This document shows, piece by piece, positions 9,717 to 17,297 of a stretch of DNA of 64,000 nt. This DNA is from Planctomycetota bacterium (GTDB lineage: Bacteria > Planctomycetota > Phycisphaerae > Phycisphaerales > UBA1924). The stretch is from NCBI GenBank assembly GCA_023432465.1, contig JAEYUO010000032.1:33536-97535 (forward strand), read 5' to 3'. The position numbers and the translations under genes are program-made. Below the pieces are notes generated by a model that was not told the origin of the DNA, searched no databases, and was given only the letters and a program-made list of their open reading frames with translations. Each line of letters opens with the position of its first letter. Position 1 is the first letter of the stretch.

Positions 9717-11212
9717 GTCTGGGCCGCCTCCTCTTTCTGAACGAATGCCTGAAGCTCGTACCGCTCGATGCGGTACCGCAGGCTGCTGCGCTGCATGCCG
9801 ATCAGTCGCGCAGCTCTCGAAACATTCCCCCGGGTATACCGCAGGGCCTGAATGACCAGCTCTCGCTCCACATCGGCCGCTCGGTGGGTGCCGCCTTCAA
9901 AGTCGAAGAGCAGCTCATCTCTGCCCGGCGCGCCCGCGGCGACCGGCCCTGCCTGCGCAGCGGCCGCGGCGGATTCGCCTGGCACCAGCCCCAGTTCAAC
10001 CGGACCGATCTCTGTGCTGTCGGCCAGCATCGCTGCCCGCTGGCACGCATTCACGAGCTCCCGAACGTTGCCGGGCCAGGAGTGGGCACGCACCGCCTGC
10101 TCCGCGGCGGGGGACAGCCGCGCGACCGGTCTGCCGAACTGCCGACAGAATCGCTCGATCATCACCCTCGCGATCGCCAGGACATCGTCGCCGCGATCGC
10201 GGAGCGAGGGGATGCGGACCGTGAATGCGTTCAGCCGAAAGAGCAGGTCGCGGCGGAACTTCCCCTCCGCCACGCGGGCATCCAGGTCTTGATTCGAAGC
10301 CGCGATCACGCGGACGCGCACCCGACGCTCTTTCGTTCCGCCCACTCGACGGAACTTCCCGCTCTCAACGACGAGCAGCAGCTTCGACTGGAGCTCTAGC
10401 GCGGTCTCGGACACTTCATCGAGGAAGATCGTTCCGCCGTCGGCCATCTCGAAAAGACCCGCACGCGCATCGCGGGCATCGGTGAACGCGCCCCGCTCGT
10501 GCCCAAACAGCTCGCCTTCCACCAGGTTTGCAGGGAGAGCCGAGCAGTTGACGTGAACGAAGGGCGGCTCGACCGAGCCGGGGATTCGGTTCGCGAGACA
10601 TGCCTGGGTGTGGATGTGCCGCGCCAGAACGCCCTTGCCGGCCCCGGTCTCGCCCAGCAGGAGGAAGCACGGGAGAGGACTGGGTGGGTCGGATTCGGTC
10701 TCCGGGGGCAAGGGTACCGCGGCGAGCCGCGTCGCCAGATCCAGCGATGCCCGCCAGACCGCGCTCGTGCCGATTGCTTCAAACTCCTGATCGCGTGAGC
10801 GCTCGAGCCGCTCATACAGGCGCACGCGCTGTCGTACCCGGCGATCCTCGAGCCACTTCGGCACGCTGAGGGTCAGTTCCTCGAAGCTCAGCGGTTTGGT
10901 CAGGTAATCGTCCGCGCCCAATCGCATCGCCGAAACCGCAGTCTCGACCGAGGCGTTGCCAGTCATCGCGACGATGACGCCCTCGAAAGCCTCCGGCCCT
11001 TCGCGCAGTTCGCGGATGATCTGCAGTCCTTCGCGTCCCTCGGCCGTCAACGCCAGATCGGTGAGCACCATATCGGGAACGCTGGCCGCGAGATATTCCC
11101 GGGCCTCTCCGACGGTGGCCGCCTCGGTCACATCGTGCCCCGCCTTGCGGAGCGACTTGGCAATGACAAACCGGAGCTCGGGTTCGTCCTCAATGACGAG
11201 AATTTTGGCCAC
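9713..11212 (-). CDS. NtrC-family sigma-54 activator response regulator (module B)
   Basis: A 499-residue paralogue of the regulator at 664-2166 with the same architecture: REC (phosphoacceptor D52), AAA+ domain (GETGAGKG Walker A, GTIFLDE Walker B) and a Fis-type C-terminal helix-turn-helix (NVSRAARLIGMQRSSLRYR). The sigma-54 contact loop again reads GAFTDA. The GTG start at 11212 is chosen because the protein then begins at the REC domain (VAKILVIEDE), matching the module A start, with AGAGGT about 6 nt upstream. This start overlaps the 3' end of the kinase gene by 23 bp, suggesting coupled translation. The likely phosphodonor is that kinase. Confidence 0.93.
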   Translation of the reverse strand: MAKILVIEDEPELRFVIAKSLRKAGHDVTEAATVGEAREYLAASVPDMVLTDLALTAEGREGLQIIRELREGPEAFEGVIVAMTGNASVETAVSAMRLGADDYLTKPLSFEELTLSVPKWLEDRRVRQRVRLYERLERSRDQEFEAIGTSAVWRASLDLATRLAAVPLPPETESDPPSPLPCFLLLGETGAGKGVLARHIHTQACLANRIPGSVEPPFVHVNCSALPANLVEGELFGHERGAFTDARDARAGLFEMADGGTIFLDEVSETALELQSKLLLVVESGKFRRVGGTKERRVRVRVIAASNQDLDARVAEGKFRRDLLFRLNAFTVRIPSLRDRGDDVLAIARVMIERFCRQFGRPVARLSPAAEQAVRAHSWPGNVRELVNACQRAAMLADSTEIGPVELGLVPGESAAAAAQAGPVAAGAPGRDELLFDFEGGTHRAADVERELVIQALRYTRGNVSRAARLIGMQRSSLRYRIERYELQAFVQKEEAAQT

Positions 11213-12797
11213 TGGGCACCTCTGAGTGGCCAGCCTTGGCCACTCCGGACGACTCATCATCGATCGGCCCTCTTGGCATCCGGGCCAAGAAAACCGCCCC
11301 ACGTGCGCCGGGAGCGGATGCGCCCGGATCCCCACGGTCGTGGGGCTGATCCACCAAAATCAAGGTCCCGCCATGAGCGCGGATGACCTGTTGGGCGAGA
11401 GCAAGTCCCATGCCCGTGCCGTCAGGCCTCGTTGTGAAGTATGGCTTGAAAATCCGCTCTCGCAAATCGATCGGGACTCCGGGTCCGTTATCCCGGACCT
11501 CGAACTCCCAACCTGCGGGCGAGGACCCATCCTCGGAGGGGATTGAGCGGCAGCTGATGCGGACCGCCCGGGAATCATGATCGGGTCGTGTTTGGGCGAC
11601 CGCGTCCATGGCGTTGGAGATCAGCGCTCCAAGGGCATGTTCAAGGTGCCGGGGGTCGAACGACGCGAGCGGGGGGGCATCGGCAACATCAAGTTCGAGG
11701 TCGATCCTGCTCGCCCGGGCCTTGGGCCGGTAGGCCTCGACCACGTGATCCAGCCACCGGCGTGGATCGAGTGTCTGGTGGACGATCTCCAGCGGTCGGC
11801 TGGCGTCGAGCAGGTCGCGCAGCCACTGCTCGAAGCGATCGACCGCGCTGATGATCCGCTTCTGATTCTCTCCGATGTCTTCGCGAACGTCGGTCGGAAT
11901 CGAAGGGGTGTCCAGATCGCGCCGCGATATCTCCGCCAAGCCGCGAATCCCGGCGAGCGGGCTGCGGAGGTTGTGAGCGATGCGCCGGACCACCTCGCCA
12001 ACCGCCGCCAGGCGTTCTCGCTCGACGGCCTCGTCCTGCATGGTCTTGACCATCCCCGCCATCGAGTTGACCTCGGTGGAGAGCGCTCCGATCTCGTCGA
12101 ATCCGCGCACGGGGATTCGGTGCGAGAAGTCGCCCGCGGCGATTCTGGCCGCGGCGGCACGAAGATCGGCCACGGGACGAACGACCCATCGACGCACGAG
12201 CAGAAGCCCGAGCGTGCACGTCAAGGCGACCAGGAGGAGCACGATCGCGCTCATTCCGAGCAGCCGGCCGCGGATGTCGGTGGCGTGCTCAAGCAGGCCG
12301 TGGGTGTCCGCGATGATGCGGGATTCGATCCGGCGGATCAGCTCAAACGAGTTGTCGAGCGAGGTGATCGCCGCCGAAAGGTCGTCGCGGCGGGAGTCGG
12401 TGAACCACCGTTCGCTCAGCTCGCGAGACTCCGCAAGCCGGATGCGAAGGTTTGCGAGCGAGGTCTTGCCGGTGACGGTGACCACAGCTTCGTTCGCCAC
12501 GAGTGTGTTCATCGCGGCGCTGAGCCTGCGGCCCTCGGATTCGAACAGCGCGAGAGGAGCCGGCTCATCCGGCAAGTCATCGGTCCGCTGGTCGCGGACC
12601 GCTTCAAGAACCTCCCGCTGACGTTCCACCGCGAACTTGGCGGTCTGCAGCTCGATGAGCGCGGAGGACATGATCTCGAACGGCCGGCGCACCTCGTTGT
12701 GCATGATGCTCATGGCCCAGAGGCTCGCACCGACGGCGAGGGTCACGGTCAGTCCGATGACGCCAAGCAGGAGTGCGAACTTGGCCTGGAGTGACAT
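11190..12797 (-). CDS. Membrane sensor histidine kinase (module B)
   Basis: A 535-residue kinase paralogous to 2202-3755: TM1 about 7-29, a helical extracytoplasmic region, TM2 about 180-202, HAMP, HisKA with H275 in HNLRSPL, and HATPase (DNGPGVP, GTGMGLALA). The ATG at 12797 is chosen because MSLQAKFALL aligns with MSLQVKFLLL of the module A kinase; an in-frame ATG at 12836 would add 13 residues, and neither has a strong ribosome site. The Asn after the phosphoacceptor His, instead of Glu or Asp, is shared by both paralogues. It lies 81 bp downstream of the module B pseudopilin. Confidence 0.92.
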   Translation of the reverse strand: MSLQAKFALLLGVIGLTVTLAVGASLWAMSIMHNEVRRPFEIMSSALIELQTAKFAVERQREVLEAVRDQRTDDLPDEPAPLALFESEGRRLSAAMNTLVANEAVVTVTGKTSLANLRIRLAESRELSERWFTDSRRDDLSAAITSLDNSFELIRRIESRIIADTHGLLEHATDIRGRLLGMSAIVLLLVALTCTLGLLLVRRWVVRPVADLRAAAARIAAGDFSHRIPVRGFDEIGALSTEVNSMAGMVKTMQDEAVERERLAAVGEVVRRIAHNLRSPLAGIRGLAEISRRDLDTPSIPTDVREDIGENQKRIISAVDRFEQWLRDLLDASRPLEIVHQTLDPRRWLDHVVEAYRPKARASRIDLELDVADAPPLASFDPRHLEHALGALISNAMDAVAQTRPDHDSRAVRISCRSIPSEDGSSPAGWEFEVRDNGPGVPIDLRERIFKPYFTTRPDGTGMGLALAQQVIRAHGGTLILVDQPHDRGDPGASAPGARGAVFLARMPRGPIDDESSGVAKAGHSEVPSGQNSRH

Positions 12798-12878
12798 AGT
12801 GGTGCTCGGGACGCGGCGATTGCCCGGCCCCGCCACGACACAGACTACACAAATCGTGCTCGACGTGAGGAGCGGGCC

Positions 12879-13694
12879 TCAGCGGCCGGGATCGAAGTCC
12901 CACGCCCACGTGGGCTGCTCGAGGGGCGCACGCGTGGATTCCACGTGACCATCGACGAATGAGACATTCAGCCCACGATTGTGACGCAGCGCCGGGTACC
13001 AGTAGCGATTGTTGCTGAAGAGCACCGTGCTGTTGAGCGAGGGGCCGGAGAACAGAGGGTTGGCACCCTGGCTTGCGGCACGCCGGCCATCAATGTCCCA
13101 CGAGAGCGGAATGAGGCTCGGAGAGATCTGGCCGTGACCCTCCAAAATGCGGCTGGTGAGGATGACCTGCGGAGAACGCCCGGCCTGCTGCTGACGCTCG
13201 GAATATCGAAGCCGGACGTTGAAGCCGTACGAGATGTTCTGCGGAGGCTGGATGGCTCCTTCGGAGCAGGGTGTCCCGGCCCATGCCGTCACCGGGCCGC
13301 GCACCTCGGCGCACCGGAGCGGATCGTTGCCCTGCGTATCGGGCAGGGAGTGGCTGTTCTCGGTTCCCCATGCCCAGAACTCGTCCACGCCGTACTGGTA
13401 CTCGATGAAGGTCTCGAGACGGAACGATCGACGCCCGGGGATGTCTTCGTCGTCCCCGCGATTGGGGTGCAGTGTGTCATCGGCGAAGGTCGTGAAATCG
13501 AACGCGCTGGAACGCAGCGCGGCAAGACACTTGAACGAGCGTGCGGAAGCCACGGTTCCCTGCGCTGCGGGGAGCAGGAGCGCCAGCAGCGTCGCGAGGA
13601 TGGCGATGACGACAAGGATCTCGATCAGCGTGAACGCGCGCACCGTCACATCACGCCGATGCGTGGATCGAAAGCGGTTGGCTGATTGCGGCAT
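12879..13694 (-). CDS. Pseudopilin with H-X9-DG motif (module B)
   Basis: A 271-residue pseudopilin: the prepilin motif A/FTLIE follows a 20-residue basic leader, then a hydrophobic helix (ILVVIAILATLLALLLP); C-terminal HNRGLNVSFVDGHV is an H-X9-DG motif. Closely similar to the module A pseudopilin over the whole length. The open frame extends upstream to 14441, but that extension crosses tRNA-Leu, so the start is placed at ATG 13694, which gives a leader of nearly the same length as its paralogue. First gene of module B. Confidence 0.88.
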   Translation of the reverse strand: MPQSANRFRSTHRRDVTVRAFTLIEILVVIAILATLLALLLPAAQGTVASARSFKCLAALRSSAFDFTTFADDTLHPNRGDDEDIPGRRSFRLETFIEYQYGVDEFWAWGTENSHSLPDTQGNDPLRCAEVRGPVTAWAGTPCSEGAIQPPQNISYGFNVRLRYSERQQQAGRSPQVILTSRILEGHGQISPSLIPLSWDIDGRRAASQGANPLFSGPSLNSTVLFSNNRYWYPALRHNRGLNVSFVDGHVESTRAPLEQPTWAWDFDPGR

Positions 13695-13974
13695 TGGCCT
13701 CACGGAAGGCCTCGTCCTCTCGCGGGTGTTGAACACCTTTGTCCCGCTCTTGGATAATAGTGCGGCGATCAACATTGTTGAAGCCATCAGTCCACGTGGA
13801 AAAACCGCGAGCGAAAACAACCAGTTCTGGGGGGCAACTCCCCCGTGCTGCTGGATCTCTACTTGGATCATTCGTGCCAGCCAGCCCGAAGGTTTCAGTC
13901 GATCGCTAAAATGTTTGTATTTTGATCGGACTGGCCTCGCCGAGCGGGTACGGTGAGGACGGCGGTCCCAAGAA
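13695..13974. other. Intergenic leader of module B
   Basis: This 280 bp between tRNA-Leu and the module B pseudopilin shows no credible gene. It holds the candidate promoter listed separately and, at 13864-13879 on the minus strand, TGGCACG followed by ATCCA, a half-match to sigma-54 sites that lacks the GC at -12. Confidence 0.6.
13754..13782 (-). promoter_or_regulatory. Candidate sigma-70-type promoter for module B
   Basis: On the minus strand TTCAAC (13777-13782) and TATTAT (13754-13759) are exactly 17 bp apart, about 60 bp before the pseudopilin start. The -10 is good and the -35 partial. Confidence 0.4.
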
Positions 13975-14059
13975 TGCCGGAGACAGGAATCGAACCTGCA
14001 CGGGGGTTGAGCCCGGCGGATTTTGAGTCCGCTGCGTCTGCCAGTTCCGCCACTCCGGC
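13975..14059 (-). tRNA. tRNA-Leu (CAA)
   Basis: An 85-nt class II tRNA. The acceptor GCCGGAG pairs with CTCCGGC, the anticodon stem GCGGA/TCCGC holds the loop CTCAAAA (anticodon CAA), and there is a long variable arm and a T-arm with GTTCGATTC. It reads UUG codons. CCA is not encoded. Confidence 0.95.
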
Positions 14060-14126
14060 GAGTGTGGAGCGGAGTGTATGGCCCGGATCGGGTGGCCGAG
14101 ACATTCCGTGACCAAGAAATGCCAAC

Positions 14127-14147
14127 GGCCGGGGACTGGCCCCGGCC
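14127..14147 (-). terminator. GC-rich hairpin after the VIT/VWA gene
   Basis: GGCCGGGG, a 5-nt loop, then CCCCGGCC: a perfect 8-bp stem 47 bp past the VIT/VWA stop. No good T-run follows, so its role as terminator is tentative. Confidence 0.35.
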
Positions 14148-14193
14148 GCGGCGGATACGAAAGAAGACGTGTTTCGAGCCACTCAGTCGTCGC

Positions 14194-16548
14194 TCAGCAC
14201 GGATCCTCAGGGGCGCAGACAAGGATGCGTTTCCCGTCGACCAGGAGGTAGACCGCGCCCCGCATGGCGAGCAGCGCCTGGCGGCCGCCGCCCGCTTCGG
14301 AGGCGGCGAGCCTGCGGACAAGTTCGAAGTGCTCGTGCGAGCCAAAGGCGATCTTGACATCCGGCTCTTCGAGTTCGGGTTTGTCGACGAGGTTGCTGTC
14401 GATCCACTTTCCGGAGCGGCAGAAGAGGGTTTGGTCGGCAACCTGCATCACGGTTGTGACGCGTTGCTCCCGCATGTTGGCATCCCAGAATCGGTTGTCG
14501 ACATTGGCGCACGCCTGCATCTGGCCGGCCTTGAGATTCAGTGACTGATTCACAGCACCGGCGCCGGCTCTCTCGCCGGTGCGGCTGGCCGCGGTTTCCA
14601 GCGCGAGTCGAACCTGTTCATCGTGGTCCCGTGCGGCGACCGGCGCTCCGGAGGGATCCTCGGCGAGGAACGAGGTGTACTCGGTGAGGATGCCCCATCG
14701 CATGGAGAGCTTGACCACTTCATCGATGAGTTCCTTGGTGCGTGGGTCGGTGCGGACATCGCCGCTGACTCCCGCCTGGCGGACTTCATCGAGCAGGAAC
14801 GCGATCTTTCGCGAGGCCCATAGGCGCGGAACGAAGGAGTTCGCCGTCGTGGCGCGGGTCGGATCGATCACAAACTCGAACGAACGGCGCTGACCCAGGT
14901 AGTCTCCTTCGAGCTGGAGGCGCACACCCTTCTTGCCGGCGAGGTAACGTCCGAGGACCACGAGTTGATCGCCCTCGAACAGGTCGGGCAGCCGCCCGGG
15001 CATCGCATCCATGATGGGAGGCATCCGCGGCGGCGGATCGGCCATGTGACGGGCAGCGAGCTCCGGCTCGCTCATGACAGGCCCGGCGAGACGCCGGAAC
15101 ACGCGGGAGACGGATGACTCAATGTTCTCTCCGGGGAGGACATTGATCGATGCGCCGCGTGCCGCCTCAGCAAGCCGATCGAGCAACGGGGCGTTGAGGT
15201 CGTAGCCGACACCGAAGCTGAAGATGCGGCGTTTGAACGTGTTGACTTCGGCGGTGTCGGCGCGGATTCTGCCTTCATCCGTGATGCCCACGGTCGGCAT
15301 TCCGTCGGTCAGGAACACGACGAGCGGCAGGAAGCCGGGCGTGACAGGCTGCTTCATCGCCTGCTGCAGAGATTCATGGATGTTCGTGCCGCCATTGGCC
15401 TGAAGGCTTCCGAGATAGGCGCGGGCATCCGCGAGGGTGGTGGCATCTTTGATGACCGGTCCGCTGCCGAAGCGCTGGACGGTGTCGGAGTAGTCGATGA
15501 TGCTGAACGCCTCGCCGTTGTTCAGGCCTTCGATCACGGCCAGCGCTGCGCCTCGGGCTTGGTCCCATTTCTCGCCGCGCATCGAACCGGAGCGATCGAT
15601 GACCAGCGTGACCTCGCGTTTGGGGATGCGGCGGAGGGACTCGGCGGGCAGGGATGGCACACCGCCCAAGAGCAGGAAGTAGCCGCTGGCGGCCTGCACA
15701 CCGTTCTCGACATCCGGATAGAGCATGACCGATGCGGGGAGCGGATCATTTGACCCGGCGCCGACGAGCAGGCTCATCCGGAATGCGCCTGGGGAGGTGC
15801 TCGCCGCGGCGGGGATGTCGAAGGAAAGCTCCTTGTCGGAGATTCGAACGGTGTTGAGCGGATGGCTCGGCGAGTACACGGTGCCGATGAGGCGCTCGGA
15901 CCGTGCACGACCCGAGATCGACCACTTCGTGCCGGAGGACTCCAGCGATCCCGAGCGGGGAAGGACAAAGTCGATACGCGAGCCTCCGCCTCCGACCGCA
16001 GCATCCACATCGAGGACATTCTCGTACGTCAGCGTGATCGTTGATTCGCCGTTGGCCGGCACGGGGAACACGCTGGAACGGATGAACGAGTAGCTCACAA
16101 ACTCGAGCAGTGCGGGATCGAGGCTGCGGCGGACGATGTCCTCGTAGATGCGGCGTGCTTCATCTGCGGGGAGGACTTTGGCGGTGGGTTCCTGGCCGGG
16201 ACCGTCGAAACCGAACGAGCGGATCGCAGCGCCGGGCGGGACCGGGATGAGCATCTCCGCTTCCTGCACGGCCGATGCGGGGTTCTTCACGGTCATCCGA
16301 AGCGTGGTGGTTGCGACTGATTCCAGCAACTGGATGCTCGCATCGACGCTTGCGACTTCGACCGCGGTGGTTCCGGGGCGGATCGTGATCGCGCGGCCGC
16401 GAGCGGCCTGCGGCACGATGACGTTGGAGACGTGAATGTCTACCGCCCCGCTTGGCTGGACGGTGATGGTTGTCGTCGCGGGTTGGGCGGCGAGCGCGAG
16501 GGAGACGGATCCCGCGGCGAGGATGATCGAGGCGAGAATGCGGCGCAT
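14194..16548 (-). CDS. VIT and von Willebrand A domain protein, exported
   Basis: A 784-residue protein with signal peptide (about 1-21), a VIT domain (about 60-180) and a VWA domain (about 312-490) whose MIDAS motif is intact (DRSGS at 318-322; later a T in NGGTN and D in LTDGMP). The C-terminal 250 residues contain a further beta region and a conserved-looking stretch rich in Trp, Arg and Cys. VIT-VWA proteins are the bacterial relatives of inter-alpha-trypsin inhibitor heavy chains and bind ligands through metal; the ligand here is unknown. An AAGGAGG ribosome site lies just before the ATG. The upstream region carries a repeat cluster (16601-16636) that may be an operator. Confidence 0.92.
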   Translation of the reverse strand: MRRILASIILAAGSVSLALAAQPATTTITVQPSGAVDIHVSNVIVPQAARGRAITIRPGTTAVEVASVDASIQLLESVATTTLRMTVKNPASAVQEAEMLIPVPPGAAIRSFGFDGPGQEPTAKVLPADEARRIYEDIVRRSLDPALLEFVSYSFIRSSVFPVPANGESTITLTYENVLDVDAAVGGGGSRIDFVLPRSGSLESSGTKWSISGRARSERLIGTVYSPSHPLNTVRISDKELSFDIPAAASTSPGAFRMSLLVGAGSNDPLPASVMLYPDVENGVQAASGYFLLLGGVPSLPAESLRRIPKREVTLVIDRSGSMRGEKWDQARGAALAVIEGLNNGEAFSIIDYSDTVQRFGSGPVIKDATTLADARAYLGSLQANGGTNIHESLQQAMKQPVTPGFLPLVVFLTDGMPTVGITDEGRIRADTAEVNTFKRRIFSFGVGYDLNAPLLDRLAEAARGASINVLPGENIESSVSRVFRRLAGPVMSEPELAARHMADPPPRMPPIMDAMPGRLPDLFEGDQLVVLGRYLAGKKGVRLQLEGDYLGQRRSFEFVIDPTRATTANSFVPRLWASRKIAFLLDEVRQAGVSGDVRTDPRTKELIDEVVKLSMRWGILTEYTSFLAEDPSGAPVAARDHDEQVRLALETAASRTGERAGAGAVNQSLNLKAGQMQACANVDNRFWDANMREQRVTTVMQVADQTLFCRSGKWIDSNLVDKPELEEPDVKIAFGSHEHFELVRRLAASEAGGGRQALLAMRGAVYLLVDGKRILVCAPEDPC

Positions 16549-16600
16549 GGTGAGCCCTCCTTGGTGTGAGCTGTACCGAGGTGGATGGCCACGGAGGGCG

Positions 16601-16636
16601 AGTTGTCTACGAGAATCTCAGACAACTTGACAACTT
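16601..16636. repeat. Inverted plus tandem octamer, operator-like
   Basis: AGTTGTCT (16601-16608) is repeated in inverse as AGACAACT (16620-16627) across an 11-bp spacer, and GACAACTT occurs twice in tandem (16621-16628, 16629-16636). It lies 53-88 bp upstream of the VIT/VWA start, where a regulator would bind. Confidence 0.5.
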
Positions 16637-16665
16637 GCGAACATCTGCCGAATGCCCGCCGCTGT

Positions 16666-17016
16666 TTAGGGCGCGTGACGAAGCTCGACGAGAGGTTCAC
16701 CGGCCAGTAACGCTTCAATCGCCCTGGACATAACCTTCGGAAGATACTCGCGCAGCGACCGATTTGTCAGATTGCCGATTCTGAGCCAGAGAACCTGCGG
16801 CGGCGGCGAGAGTCGTGCGACCAAGTCCGCGAAGTCTTCATCTTTCGTCAGAATGACCGGGCCGTCGCTCTCATGATGTCTGAGCGTCCGAAAAATTGAG
16901 TCGTCGCCTGCACCCGCCAAGCTCGTTTCGCGGATGTGGATGCACTCCACATTGAACTGCCGCGCGATCCATGGCGCGATCGCCGGCGGGAGTTGGGCAT
17001 CGACCCAGATCTTCAT
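16666..17016 (-). CDS. DUF5615 PIN-like protein, putative toxin
   Basis: A 116-residue protein that resembles the DUF5615 family of small PIN-like proteins: it opens MKIWVDAQLPPAIAPW, has the Asp early in the first strand and the ILTKDEDFADL segment typical of the family. Members are often paired with DUF433 proteins and thought to be VapC-like toxins. The ATG overlaps the stop of the DUF433 gene upstream (ATGA at 17013-17016), which supports a two-gene cassette. RNase activity is inferred from the family. Confidence 0.8.
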   Translation of the reverse strand: MKIWVDAQLPPAIAPWIARQFNVECIHIRETSLAGAGDDSIFRTLRHHESDGPVILTKDEDFADLVARLSPPPQVLWLRIGNLTNRSLREYLPKVMSRAIEALLAGEPLVELRHAP

Positions 17017-17249
17017 GCGGCGATCTGCGTGTGAGAGACTCGGCGGGCGGCGAAAGCAAGACTGGCACGGATGTCGTCGGCTTCAAGATCCGGAAAGTCC
17101 TTGAGCAGTTCTTCCGCGGTCACGCCCTCGGACAGCATCTCAAGGATGTCGGCCACACGGATTCTCAGGCCGCGAATGCACGGCCGCCCCCCGCATTGGC
17201 CTGGGATCTGCGTGATGCGAGCGAGCAGATTCTCTTGTGGCTTAGCCAT
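17013..17249 (-). CDS. DUF433 protein, putative antitoxin
   Basis: A 78-residue DUF433 protein: the signature GGRPCIRGLRIRVADILEML, then a helical region EGVTAEELLKDFPDLEADDI. DUF433 proteins carry a small helix-turn-helix-like fold and commonly precede a PIN-like partner, as here. Probably the antitoxin and autoregulator of the pair. Confidence 0.85.
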   Translation of the reverse strand: MAKPQENLLARITQIPGQCGGRPCIRGLRIRVADILEMLSEGVTAEELLKDFPDLEADDIRASLAFAARRVSHTQIAA

Positions 17250-17297
17250 GTGGGAGTATATACGAGCCCGCTAGGCTGGCCGCGCGGCTGGAGGGTC

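Noticed and set aside
13864..13879. TGGCACG-like sigma-54 site before module B
   Set aside because: The -24 part is perfect, but the -12 part lacks the near-invariant GC; kept only as a note.
13695..14441. N-terminal extension of the module B pseudopilin
   Set aside because: It crosses tRNA-Leu and would place about 250 residues before the prepilin leader.
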